Counted from the stretch's first letter, positions 45,474-57,180 are shown. The stretch is 64,000 bases of DNA from Congeria kusceri (GCA_027627225.1 CM051029.1:75109578-75173577); one strand, 5' to 3'. The notes: generated by a model not told the origin, from the letters alone. Numbers and translations are program-made.

Positions 45474-45578
45474 GAAGCCTTGTGCGCTGGAAACAAATTG
45501 ATCCCATTCATCAAGTTACTGCCCGAGAAGCCTTGTGATCCGGAAACAAATTGATCTCATTTAACAAGTCACTGCCCT
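45474..45578 (+). repeat. 53-bp direct duplication in the lipocalin proximal promoter
   Basis: GAAGCCTTGTGCGCTGGAAA…TTACTGCCCGA (45474-45526) is followed without gap by a second copy (45527-45578) with about ten differences. It sits 40-150 bp upstream of the - strand TATA box. Confidence 0.75.
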
Positions 45579-46469
45579 CGAATATTTTGTTTTTGATCGT
45601 TATTGCCGCTTTTGTCACACATCCTTGCATCAGTCAGTTAAACTGTGTCATTAAACATTTTTTTTAGATTTATTAGTATATGAATGGAAAAATACGAGGT
45701 CAAGAAAGTAGAGCATTGCGTTGCACGGTTCATTTACGGTATGTCCTAACGTTCGTAAACTGATACTTTGGTGTTGTTGTTTTTTTTAAAATAAATATTA
45801 CTATATTAAAAACGGTTAAGAATACTTTTTTTTTTAAAGAACTCAGCAAATCATTTTGCTAATATTTCCAATATGTGATTTGGCAAAGATTTGTGACATT
45901 GTACACTATCTTACATTCCTCGAAAAACATATACCAGATGTTATGAATGTGAAATAAGTTAATGCTTTATTTCAACCATTTATAGTTTTACCATTGACAT
46001 GAATAATAGTATTTATGATTAAAACGTTATATCAAAATACGTATAAAAATAATTTCTTTTAGCTAAAATACTGTCAAATACTGCAATCAATATATGGGTT
46101 AATCAAGCTGAATTAAAGCTATTTTGGGAAGCCTTCGGGTGTCAATTTTCAACCTCCCTGACCTCGAAAGAAATCGCCCGGTCGACTTTAAATGATTCCT
46201 CAAATTTCGACGGGCGCCGTCCGATGAGCAAAACGTTCAGCTTCCACCGCCCGCTGTAATTTGACGGCAGATATTTAGTGTTTCACTCATTCAATGATAT
46301 ACTGCACAAATAAATGACATCTTGGAAGCAATCAGTCTTTTTAATTCAAAGCGTAAGGATAATACAATTAAGTCAGCAATGTGTTTGATCTGTTCGTCTA
46401 GTGAATATTTATCAGTGATCAGGCGCGACTGCGTCAAAAACAAGCCACGCCTATGTTTTCATTCGTGCT

Positions 46470-46477
46470 TATAAATA
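46470..46477 (+). promoter_or_regulatory. TATA box of the + strand lipocalin
   Basis: TATAAATA, 53 bp before the ATG at 46530. This leaves room for a short 5' UTR starting near 46500. Confidence 0.7.
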
Positions 46478-46529
46478 TGGACATCTGTAAGCGCATTGAT
46501 TTGTCGTTCACTGCTACAGATTCGAGACC

Positions 46530-49247
46530 ATGCTAAACCGGTAAGAAGTTTTGTATGTATTAGATGAATGTTTTAATTTTGTTCGTAGTATTTTACTTAC
46601 AATACAGTACATCCATCTTGGTTATTTGTCTTTGAAGATACATACAATGAAATTCAAATGCTATGGTAATTCAACATGATGCAGAACAATTTGAATGCCC
46701 TATAAGGAGTTATTTACGGGACCTGTATCAGACAGCTCCGGAAATAATTTTAATAAAATAAGGCATGCTTACTCGAAAATATTAAATAAACATTACATTG
46801 TATAACGTGTTAAGTTTATTGTGCATTGTAAGGTAAAGTTTTCATATAAAACATAGATATATATTAAGTACGTTCACTTTCTAATTTGTTTTTCATAGTT
46901 TCTGTGTATGTGTACTATAGGTGTCTGTTGCTGTTGTCCGTGTTGCCGTTGTGTTTCGCCATCGACATGGTGAGATTTAAGCAGACACCAGCGCCCATGC
47001 CAAATTTCGATAAAAACAAGGTAATACATAATAGATTTTATAAAAAAAATTATTACAAAGATATATTTGTTTTGGATATAAATACAATTATTGTATTGAC
47101 ATTTAAGTATACTAATAGAACAAAGAAACTGGATATGCGGACAAACGTTGTCATACATGAGAATAGTCGGCCCATTCAATGCGCAAACGTCTTTGCAACT
47201 GTTAAATTCACTAATTTTGCCTCTGGACGACGGTAACGTTTACATGATTAATTAATTTATTTGGGCATTCACATTAATAGTTGTATTTATAACCCAAATT
47301 TTGATACCAAATTCAGCCAAATTAAAATCTGAAAACATTATATAAATATAACATGGCAGCTTGTGTGCCATTGCTATTGTCAACCTAAGGGCAGAATGTC
47401 ACCCGCTGTCATTTGATATTTATGTTATTATACCGACAAAATTAAGTTAATAAATAGGTAAATTTTCATTTATTTAATTCTTACCATCAAGATTGTTTAA
47501 CTATTCTTTCTTCTTCGGAAATACTTGCAAATATTGACTTTTTTCTGGCAGTAACGTTTGAAGAGAATCGCTCGTCTGTGAACACATTGAAAATGACTTC
47601 ATGACAAGGGAGGCAAATGCTCCATAATTGGGTTTAAAAAAGACTGAAACTGTTACTTGCCCTAATAACACATTCAAAATATCAGCGCGAGCACGTAACC
47701 TGACAGTTACTATCGCTTGGTCACGTGTAAAAAAGGTTGAACATGTGTCTGATAGTCAAAATAATCTTTTTTGAGGGGGTAATGGGCAGCAAATTCAGCC
47801 ATATTTTTAAATCTGACAACATATAAAAATACGAAATGAACAAATATCCAGTTTCTTTTTTTCAATAAGTATTTAAAGAAATCTTTAACTACAACAGCAT
47901 CAGAAAAACAGATTCATTAATAATTAACAATTAACAACTGAATGTAACATATTTTTGTATGAAGGGAAAGTTATTATATGCTTATACAATATAGTATTTA
48001 ACGCTGGAAACAAATCAAAAACATACACATATATAACTGAAACAAATGATTACAATTTCAATCAACGTAAAACTTGTAATGCAATGCTAGTTTCTGATTT
48101 AACATTCTATAACGTGAACGCATATAAAGCATGATTATATGGGTTTAAAAAAAATTACATTTCAATATGTTTCGTAATTACTATTCGTAAGAAGCCAATT
48201 AGTTGTTTAAGCGATACGTTACACTTGCTTTATTAATGGCTGCATACACGTGTTGTTTTCAGTGGCTCGGACACTGGTATATCCAAGCCCGCAGGGCCCC
48301 GTGCAGCTGGTCTGGCTCGAGCAACTTTGTGGACTACGAACAGGAACTCACCATGAAGGACAACGTCATCTATGCCGAGGAGACGTGGAGGTGCGTAGGA
48401 GGAAATAGATGCATTGTCCATCTGCACTTGTTGAATATAAATAGTTTCATACCTTTATTTATACCTATCTATATATGTGTCTACGTGTCACGTTAATACA
48501 ATTGTATATATAGTGTGATAGTAATACTTTGTGGTTTATACTATACCAGCGATAACGTGTATTTTCAGGAACGTGCTCTGCGCCACGGCTGTTTCCAGAC
48601 TGATCTGTTCCCAGTCATCCGCCGGAGCTTTTGTGGTTCAGGATCCAATCGGTGAATATTAAACCTTCATGTTTAATATTGTAGTATTCATTAAAATATA
48701 TGTTTGAAATGTTATATGCACGCTGCACGTACTTTTATTATATATGTGCTAGAATGTAGATTTTCTATTCACGTTCAGGCGACGTCTGGTCCGGAAACAT
48801 GGTTGTGGCCGCTACGGACTACAAGAGTTTCTCCATTTCCTGGGGTTGCACCAAGCCCGCCGCTATAGGCAACACGTGTGATGACCCCTGGCTGAGCGTG
48901 AAGACTCGTGACGTTCATCCGGTTCCCGAAGTATGGAAGCGCATTGATGCCGCCTTGGATCACCTGTGGGGAGCTAGACTCACTGAGTTGAATAGGGTAG
49001 TACACAAGGAATGTAAGTATACGTTAAACAATGCTAATTGAATGTAGATTATATGTTATACAATTAACGTTTATTAACAATCTTTTCAGACATCGTGGAA
49101 TATGCATTTGTACGAAATGTGTAGCATTCGAATGTGATATTTTGGGACATTGTCTATATCTGTCTAAAGCATTCCATATACAATTCTAAAAACATTTCAG
49201 CTTGCGTTGCTCCACATCCAATTGTCAACATCAAGAAGTCGTATTAG
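46530..49247 (+). CDS. Secreted lipocalin, six coding exons
   Basis: Exons 46530-46540, 46921-47020, 48263-48390, 48569-48651, 48779-49012 and 49201-49247 join to 200 residues plus TAG. A tiny first exon (MLN plus part of R) precedes the signal peptide (CLLLLSVLPLCFA). Signatures: GHWYIQARR (G-x-W motif), ATDYKSFSISWGC (TDY motif) and WLSVKTRDVHP (Arg motif), with cysteines PCSW, GCT, NTCDDPW and SCVAP. The 128-bp and 234-bp exons have exactly the lengths and phases of those in the - strand paralogue. The C-terminus is short (PIVNIKKSY) instead of proline-rich. A non-coding 3' exon is likely: donor CATTG|GTGAGT near 49279, acceptor before 49422. Secreted ligand carrier; ligand unknown. Confidence 0.88.
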
Positions 49248-49467
49248 GTGGCATTTTAAGTATGATGGCGATGTCATTGGTGAGTACTTACATGTACACA
49301 CATAACCGATAATAATCGAAACACTGTCGTATTCCTTTATTTCAAGAAACCTTCTACAAATAAACAATACATTACAGCTGCATCTTATACAGCAGGCTAA
49401 TGCTTTCTTCTATATTTCAGTATCCGATGCTCTTGGAACTACGGGTGATACCAAGAAGATATTAAAA

Positions 49468-49473
49468 AATAAA
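49468..49473 (+). terminator. Polyadenylation signal of the + strand lipocalin
   Basis: AATAAA, in the putative 3' UTR exon that starts after TATATTTCAG at about 49421. Confidence 0.55.
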
Positions 49474-49609
49474 TGATTTAAATATGTATTATTTTTGTTT
49501 GTATACTCAGTTTGCCAGCTTTGGCTATGCACTTATGCATTAGCAACAACAAATTGTCTACAACTTCAAACAGAATGTTTTAATCCCAATGTAATGACGA
49601 AATACTTTT

Positions 49610-49925
49610 TGATTTATCGTTGTTTATCGGTCAATGAACACTGATTTGTAGGATGCGTAAGAATTGAACTCTGAAGGCGTTAGCCCGAGTTGTTTAATAG
49701 CAACGCATGACAACGACAAAGAGTTGTTTATTGGTCGATAAACAACGATACTGCGGTAACGTTTATGATTCTAACATGATCTGACATATATTTTTGCAAT
49801 TGTAAATTGAACTACTGTTTACTATGCTCCGCTCGCTTAGAATCGGGACTTATTTTTGCGTTGTTTATGGGTAATTTAACAACGATAATTTTACTATTTG
49901 TCTATAGAAAAACAACGAATATCGT
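49610..49925. repeat. 'GGCGTTAGCCCGAG' hairpin repeat, copy 1
   Basis: Core GAAGGCGTTAGCCCGAG flanked by GGATGCGTAAGAATTGAA and its rough inverse GCAACGCATGACAACG, then GATAAACAACGATACTG and a right part GGGTAATTTAACAACGATAA. The same order is found at 56170-56550 and partly at 55190-55430. Confidence 0.7.
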
Positions 49926-52027
49926 GTTACAATGAACGATCAATAACGGCGATTGCTATTCAACATTCCTGATATAAGTCATCCGACCCATTACCTACAG
50001 TTACCAAAAATCCTGATGTTTCTCATAAATATAAAGTCAAACAAGATTCAATCTCAAGGAACCCACATTAAAAGGACTCGAATGGTTTTAGGGCACTCTT
50101 GGTTCATAACAGAACCCGTTTATAGAGATGAATGTAGATATTAATGGTAACACTACATCTACTTGAAATAAACAACGACACTGTTCCCGAAGCACTGAAA
50201 TCAACTACAAATCGTTGAACTGGTTTTTACATTTTACTTAATATAGTTTGCAGCAGTTTGCAGTTGATAATCAATTATGTGAGCAATCTATTAACGCCCA
50301 ATACAATACATTTGATTCCAAATGGAATTATGTATTCAGTTCTGATTACCGTTCAACTTGTATAACTTGTTTTAAACTATAGCATAAGTGAACATCCGTA
50401 TCGGTCATTACGATGTAACGTAGTTTTACTTTGATATATCGTGGTTGAATTGATTAAACAGCAGATGAATTTTTGAGGTTGATAAGTGTCCGGATTTAGT
50501 TGCGTTTGCTGAGGTATTGTCCTCTGTTTGCCGTTGTCAGGATAAGGAAAACTACAGCCACTTTTTTTATTGCGCTCGTTTTTGTGGGGGTTCCGGGCTA
50601 TAGTATATGCCTTAGAAAAATTAGTTGAGTTGGAAAAGTGGGGGTGGTGTTTTGAAAAAGACCCCCCGCTTATTTCCCGGGTAGGAAAATACATAGTCAG
50701 AGCAAACTACTGTTTGCAAATATTAACCTACCACGTAAGAAAACATCACACGAGTGCGCTATTTTTATCAGAACCGATCAACTGATATATTTCATAATCA
50801 GGTATGCATTGAATCGGCATTATGAAGTATTTGGTACCATAAATTGACATAGTTCTGTGCATATGGCTCTGCAATTTCAAATGAATGGGATTGAGGTTCG
50901 CTCCCGGATTGGGACATTTTCTGTTCAAACAATTTGTCATGCCATAATAATAATTGTGTTGTAATTTAAATTAGTATTTGCTCTTTTTTGTATAATCACA
51001 AATAAATCTAATAAATAAACCAACTAAATAGCAACGGTATGTAAAAAATAAAATTACTCGCACGACGATTTAAAGGACATGCAAACAATAAAAATAAAAC
51101 TCCGAAAGCGGAGAAAATATTCTAATATTGTACATAAAAGGCCTCGAACTCTTGTCTGCTGATGTACGTTTAACAAAACAAACTGTACACGACACAGCCG
51201 TTTTACCTACAGCGTCACAGAGACAAGTAATAAGGAAGGGGATTATAAATTTCCTTTTTTCAAGACGACGTCATTATATAAACAACACTTATCAAGCGTG
51301 GCGAGAAAACAATATTTGTAATATAGCCCATTCAACCATTGTGCAGTTTTCATGTCGGGCACATTAAGTTTTGCGTACTGTACGTGCAAAATGGTATAAA
51401 ATGCATTTATTTACATTTGTAAATATTCATTTCAGTAGTGGCCGAATGTAGCCTAGACTTTGTTTAACATTAAAATACCAGCTAATGTAACTATATATCT
51501 GAAAATGAAAACGTTTACATCCAATCAGTTGAATTTCATCACTTGACTACTTGAATCAGTCTAGTGAAAATAAAAAAATACAAGCAAGTATCATATATAT
51601 CTCCATTTTATAAATAAATAAAGACTTGAGTTTAAATCATAGTTGTGCTAAGCGCAACATACGCATATTTCAAAGTTATGATTTTATATTATATATTAGT
51701 GTAATAAAAAAGCATTAGGACATAACACATATTAGTACTTGCTATATATTAGGATAACTAAATGGTCATTTAATCATGTACAGTAATATTGGGTTTGATC
51801 TGACATTAAACAATGCTTTGTACAATCAATACTTGCGAAATGTCTCATTCTGAGATTGGGACTATTTAGAGAATGTTTTTTTAAACAAGAATCATTCAAA
51901 TCGGTTAATGTAACAGAACGGGACAAACGGAGATGCAATGTTGTTTAACCAGCATTCATTCAATATCATTTATAAAACTGTCCTATAGCTTACTACCTAT
52001 TGTTACACAACTAATGCAACGTCAATA
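49926..52027. other. Non-coding stretch, nothing firmly recognised
   Basis: ORFs 50377-50694 (-), 50570-50785 (+) and 51128-51367 (+) show no motifs. GGTTCGCTCCC at 50894 resembles a polymerase III B box, but no good A box precedes it. Confidence 0.4.
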
Positions 52028-52252
52028 TATAGAGGCTTGTCGTGGGAAAACCGGACTTAATGCATGTGCGTCAAGTGTCGTTCCGGATCAGCATGTGCAG
52101 TCCGCACAGGCTAATCCAAGACGGCACTTTCCGCTTTTATGGTATTTTCTGTTTCAGGAAAGTCTCCTCTAAACATAAATCCACTATAGGTGGATTAGCC
52201 TATGCGGACTGCAGATGCATTAAGCCAGGATTTCCCACGACACGCCTTAAGT
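52028..52252. repeat. Palindromic MITE-like element, copy 2 (internally deleted)
   Basis: The same family as 26508-26778: AACCGGACTTAATGCATGTG, CAGTCCGCACAGGCTAATCC and the end GATTTCCCACGACACGCC. Most of the second inner hairpin is missing. The ORFs at 51933-52172 and 52042-52254 run through it and are not genes. Confidence 0.85.
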
Positions 52253-52980
52253 AATAAATTTTAACACGTAACCAAATACTGTTTAACCGACTTCAATACA
52301 CGCTTCTTAATAAACGCTAGTTATCGAATTATCTCTTGATGTGCATGCCTCAATTATTTTAATCGAAAAAAGTTAGAGTCTGAAATGGCGGAAATATTTA
52401 GTAACTGCTAACAATCTGCCTTTGGTCTCTCTTGAATGTTATCATTTATATCGGAACAGTGGAATATGTTAAAAAAAGAACAATGTCACGAAAATACCTT
52501 AATTAAAAAGTTTGAATTATTGAGGACATACTTTCAGTGAAACGTGAATCACATACGTGAATTAACATGATAACATGCGTATGCATTAAAACCATATAAC
52601 AAAGTGTGCCTGTCTGTTTGATGGATGAGTAAATTCTTTCTGTGGATAAAAATAGTTGAAACTAGTTTGTATTATGATAGAAATTTCCAATAAGTTAATT
52701 ACATTTGAACATTTGCATTTGAAATCGAATCATGGGTATTTTAGTAAGTATATTCATTGTTTCGTAAAATCAATAAGTAAAATAAATATACCAAATGTAA
52801 CACAATAATGTTGATATATTCAACATTATAGAGAAATTAGTGGATTATATAGGAATGCAATATTTGTTTAAAAATGTCAATTGAACCGATGCCATGTATA
52901 TTCCATTTGTCTTTTTGAGGATTAATGTGTTTCGCTTTTATATTAACTTGATACATAATTTCGTTTCATAAATAAAGAAT
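52253..52980. other. Non-coding stretch, nothing recognised
   Basis: AT-rich DNA downstream of the repeat-peptide gene. No ORF with features. Confidence 0.4.
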
Positions 52981-53606
52981 TTAGTAGGCATCTTCCGGAT
53001 TCCTTACCTCTGCTAAACGCTTGTAGCCATATCGGTATCGCTTGTCTTCCTTATGGGCATCATCACTGTAAGCGTCATCTTCCGGATTCGTTTACAGTGC
53101 GTCGCCGACTTAATCGCGCTTGAAGGCATATCCCCGATATCGGCATCTCTTCTCTTCTTTGTGGTCATCATCACAGTTAGCGTCATCTTCCGGATTCGTT
53201 AACTCTGATACGCGCTTGTAGCCATATCCCCCATACCGGTATCTCTTGTCCTCCTTATGAGCATGATCATTGTAAGCGTCATCTTCCGGATTCGTGAACT
53301 CTGATGCACGCTTGCAGCCATATCCCCGATAGCGGTATCGTTTGTTTTTCTTTTGGGCTTCGTCACTGTTAGCGTCATCTTCCGGATCTGTCAGCTCTGC
53401 GGCATCGCCCATATCACGCTTGTAGGCATATACCCGATAGCGGTATCGTTTGTCTACCGTGTGGGCATCATAACTGTTAGTGTCATCTTCCGGATTCGTC
53501 AGCTCTCCGGCGTCGCCCACATCACGCTTGTAGGCATATCCCCGATAGCGGTATCGCTTGTCTTCCTTGTGGGCATCATCACTGCTGGCGTCATCTTCCA
53601 GATTCG
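52981..53606 (-). pseudogene. Broken 3' half of the repeat-peptide gene (about seven repeats)
   Basis: On the - strand the repeat continues beyond the stop at 53607 in another frame. The break is a length change in the A-run of a 'DAHKKK' segment near 53665. Two adjacent TAG codons stand where TAC-AAG (Tyr-Lys) is expected. Further copies read YRYRGYAY, YRYRVYAY, YRYRGYGC, YRYGGYGY and CRYRGYAF, each between Lys-Arg pairs. Two TAA codons interrupt the tenth repeat (about 53095-53125), and a shortened last unit (YRYGYKR) ends at TAA 52981-52983. The spacers keep their acidic pattern, so decay is recent or conversion keeps the copies alike. The open part at 53110-53520 encodes four to five repeats without a start of its own. 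Confidence 0.7.
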
Positions 53607-54225
53607 TTAACTCTGATGCGCGCTACTAGCCATATCCCCTATATCGGTATATCTTGTCTTTTTTTTGTGGGCATCGTCACTGTTAGTGTCATCTTCCGGA
53701 TTCGTTAACTCTGATGCGCGCTTGTAGCCATATCCCCGATACCGGTATCGCTCGTCTTCCGTGTGGAAATCATCACTGCTAGCGGCCTCTTCCGGATTCG
53801 TCAGCTCTGCTGCGCGCTGGTAGCCATATCCCCGATATCGGTATCGCTTGTCTTCCTTTTGAGCATCATCACTGTTATTGTCATCTTCCGGATTCGTTAA
53901 CTCTGATGCGCGCTTGTAGCCATATCCCCTATATCTGTATCGCTTGTCTTCCTTGTGGGCATCACTGTTAGCCTCCTCTTCCGGATTCGTCAGCTCTGCG
54001 GCATCGCCCATATCACGCTTGTAGGCATACCCACAATACCGGTACCGCTTGTCTTCTTTATGGGCGTCATCAGTTATGGTAGTCTCTTCTGTATTTGATG
54101 GATTTGTCAGCTCGTTTTCTTCTTTGTTATCACTGGAATCATTGACCACGCTATCGTTTGTGTCGTGCTGGTCATGAGTTCTGGATGCAATGTCGTACGT
54201 AAGAGGGTGACGTACAGCAGTTGTT
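53607..54225 (-). CDS. Putative multi-copy peptide precursor, repeats of the YRYRGYGY type
   Basis: The exon starts after an acceptor (TTTCATTTTCAG at 54226 on the - strand). It encodes about 45 Asp/Asn/Thr-rich residues and then four repeats of 32-37 residues: [K/E]R-YRY(R/C)GY(G/A)Y-[K/Q]R followed by an acidic spacer (ELTNPE, then DD/EE and N/S-DD-AHKED). The alternation of a basic, Tyr-rich octapeptide between Lys-Arg pairs with acidic spacers is what neuropeptide or secreted-peptide precursors show. Processing by furin/PC-type enzymes would free octapeptides; no Gly precedes the dibasic site, so no amidation is expected. The upstream exon with a signal peptide was not found. Alternatives are a Tyr-rich structural or adhesive protein, or a shell-matrix repeat protein. 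I do not know a named peptide of this sequence. Confidence 0.6.
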
Positions 54226-55189
54226 CTGAAAATGAAACATGATATTAATAAACCAACATTAAAATAAATCTCTCGGTTATGTATATTTAATAAAATACAT
54301 AATAACAATGATTGACAAATAACAGTAGATGATTTAGACTGTTTCACAACATGTAAATGCCATTTGTTAAACATATGACCTTCAGTAGAAAGTGATATAT
54401 ACATAAGGGAAGTCAGTCTCATATATCCAGTATGTTCTGATGTTACCTTATTGTTGAAACATTGTCTTTCTGTTACACATTCAATAAGTTGTATGTGAGG
54501 TATATTTAAGAAACGTAAAATTAATGATACACTTTGCCTGAAAATCTAACCCTTCTAATATTAAAGCATTGCATACACTGGGGGCTGACGCGTGTAACGA
54601 AAAGTGTTTCTCAAATACAGCACCTGTATTTTTCTTAACGAAAATGAAGACATTTGACTTCGTTGGAAAGCATACACACTCTCAGTGCCACACACACACA
54701 CACACAATAAACTGCGAAACATCCTTAATATGCATTTTTTTATATCAAAAAGGAACAAAAAACCAAACACGTATTATTTCCAAAATGACGACATTTATTC
54801 ACGAAATCACTTTGTACAGTTAGTTTGTAGATGAAAATATGCAATATAACACATAACGTATACTTTTATGAGATTAACTGCCCTAAAGCATATAACATAA
54901 CAACACGAAGCGTTTGTATTATAGAAAATAGCATTTACCATTATGTAACTGCTATTTTATCACTATGACAATTACACAAGTCCAAGAAATACATAAAGTT
55001 GTACCAAACACGTGGTCAACACAGTCTTCACTTGAAGGAATGTAAACACACTTTCATTGAGGACCATACACGTGCTGTTTTAGAGAAACACTTCGTTTAC
55101 ACGCGTTAGCCCCCAGTGAATATAAACGGCAGCTGATAGCGACAGGACCTGTTTGCGTAGTTAAATGAGAATTGTTTTTCGAGTTTGTG
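54226..55189. other. Upstream flank or intron of the repeat-peptide gene
   Basis: The missing signal-peptide exon should lie here or further right on the - strand, but I could not identify it. A (CA)n run lies at 54690-54708. No other feature. Confidence 0.4.
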
Positions 55190-55430
55190 TTGTTTATCTG
55201 TAAATAAACAACGATGTTGATTTCTGATGCGTATAAATTAAGCGACGAGGGCGTTAGCCTGACTGGTTTAATATACGCGCATCAGAACGAGAAAAACAGA
55301 TAAACAACGATAATGCGAAAATTATTTTGATTCTAACGTGACCAGACAACATATTCTGCATTTACAATGCGAACTATATTAGTATACATTTTCGGAATTA
55401 CTTTTTCGAGTCATTTATTGGCAATTTAAC
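55190..55430. repeat. 'GGCGTTAGCCCGAG' hairpin repeat, copy 2
   Basis: GTTGTTTATCTGTAAATAAA, TTCTGATGCGTATAAATTAA, core CGAGGGCGTTAGCC, inverse GCGCATCAGAACGAG and GATAAACAACGATAATG. Parts to the right match the other copies weakly. Confidence 0.7.
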
Positions 55431-55461
55431 CATGGAAGTTTTGCGCGTGTCATGCTATAAC

Positions 55462-55932
55462 AAAGCCAAAGTCACACATTCCCGATTATGGCGCCCGACA
55501 GCGTCCCAACAGCGCTACGATACAAATATATATATAAAAAAATCGGAAATATCGGGGGACTCTGTCGGGTCGCTGTCGGGAGTTGTCTTGACGCTTTCGA
55601 GACGCCGTCCTGAAAATCGGGAATCATCGGGACACGTTTGGCGTGATCGGCCAAGCACTCCCGACAGATTGTGTTGTCCCTTAACATTCGGGAGACTCAG
55701 CCGAATTAGTATAATCGGGACTGTTTCTGGATAGATTTGGCTGTATCGGATCATATTCGTGACGGTGTCTGGACGGTGTAGGGACGTTTTCCGATGGAAC
55801 GGGAATGATGTTGCATCAAAAAATTAAACATACGTATATTACGTCTGGTGGATAGCGTGTGTGTTGTGCGTGTTTGTGTATGTGTGTCATTCATGCACAA
55901 AATAAAAAATCGGGAATGTGTGACAGAGGCTT
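55462..55932. repeat. Foldback MITE rich in GGGACGCTGTCGG, copy 2
   Basis: The left end GTCACACATTCCCGATT (from about 55470) is matched by AATCGGGAATGTGTGAC at the right end (about 55908-55924), a clear terminal inverted repeat. Inside are CCCGACAGCGTCCCAACAGC and a line of sequence shared with 41290-41570 (for example CCCGACAGATTGTGTTGTCC). A GT-rich microsatellite insertion lies near 55850-55885. Confidence 0.8.
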
Positions 55933-56169
55933 AATACTTCAGTGTTTTCAACATTTGCAGCTTGGCAATAAAGTCGGGGAATAATTCATGAAGTGAACTG
56001 TAACACCATTGTATTGAGTTTATGTTATATCAATGCATATAAATGTAACTCTCACATGTTAAATGTTTTCAAAATTAGCGTTGTTCTTATCGTTGTTTCA
56101 AAAATCACCCCCTCCCGCCCCCCTCAATTAAAAGGCTACAACTTCAATGCATTTAATACCAAAACAGAT

Positions 56170-56550
56170 TTGGAGTTCTGATGCGTAGGAATTTAACCAC
56201 GAGGGCGTTAGCCCGAGAGGTTTAATACACACACACATCAGAACGACAGACCGTTGTTTAATAGCAGAAAAACAACGACATTGTGAACATTATTTGGATT
56301 ATAACGTGATCTGACTAACAAATGTCTGCAATTACGATGAGGACCACATTTTACTAAGCACATCCTCCCACGCAAACGATCCAACGCGCGTCACCGCTGC
56401 TACAGTAACGTTATGTACTGATATAAAAGCATTCTGACGTCAATTTGATTGATGAAAAATGAAAGAAAGACGTCAGTGTCGGAACTTTTTTTCGCAATGT
56501 TTAATTGATAGTTTAACAACGATATATTTTTTCTTCGACTATAGAAAACG
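56170..56550. repeat. 'GGCGTTAGCCCGAG' hairpin repeat, copy 3
   Basis: The clearest copy: GTTCTGATGCGTAGGAATTT, CGAGGGCGTTAGCCCGAG, inverse ACACATCAGAACGAC, then GTTGTTTAATAGC. A right part has AACAACGATATATTTTTTC and CTATAGAAAACGATG, matching 49870-49925. Confidence 0.75.
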
Positions 56551-57180
56551 ATGCGAGTTTCATGTAAGAATTGAGTTACTTGCATATAAATTCAGCATTT
56601 ATACTGAAATAACTCACACGTATTATATGTTGTCACAATAAGCGTCGTTTTCATAGTTGTGTCAACAAATGATACAACTTCAATGCATGTTTGTTTCGAT
56701 GCCAATATCAAAGAAAGCAAAACTTTGTTTACTATAACTGTAAACAGGATGAACGCACGGGTGTCGATCTGTAAAAGAGCATTCAAAATCGGTCAGATAT
56801 TCGGTCTTGAATCATGGAAATGTCACTAGTCTTAGAAACCGGTTAATAATAGAATATCAATACCCAGCACTATGTACAGTCGGTAAAAATGCAAGTGAAA
56901 ACCGTTATCAACATGGACAAATCGATACAGGTAAATCAAAGGATTTACATAACAAAGCATTACAGCGTGTTTTTAAACAGAAAACAACGATTCCTTCTGT
57001 TTACCACACATTGTTGATCCCCTTATTATCAACAAAATTTAAACAGACTATAGTTAATAATTACAATAGCTTTTGTGTTAGTTATTGATACATAGAATGT
57101 ACGGTCCAAAGTGACAATTCGTAAAACTAATTAAAATTTATAATTTAAGTAGTGATAGTAAATACTGCTTGCTACTGAAC
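56551..57180. other. Non-coding stretch, nothing recognised
   Basis: The ORF at 56807-57088 has no motif. No repeat was recognised. Confidence 0.4.

Noticed and set aside
46874..47179. 101-codon - strand ORF over the lipocalin signal-peptide exon
   Set aside because: It is antisense to a well-supported exon and has no features.
50885..50930. GGTTCGCTCCC, a possible polymerase III B box of a tRNA or tRNA-derived SINE
   Set aside because: No convincing A box or cloverleaf upstream and no second copy of the surrounding sequence was seen.
51128..51367. 79-codon ORF upstream of the second palindromic element
   Set aside because: Single short open frame without motif, splice partners or repeats.
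53353..53610. 85-codon + strand ORF with repeated hydrophobic segments
   Set aside because: It is the complement of the repeat-peptide gene; the - strand frame gives the regular dibasic/acidic pattern.
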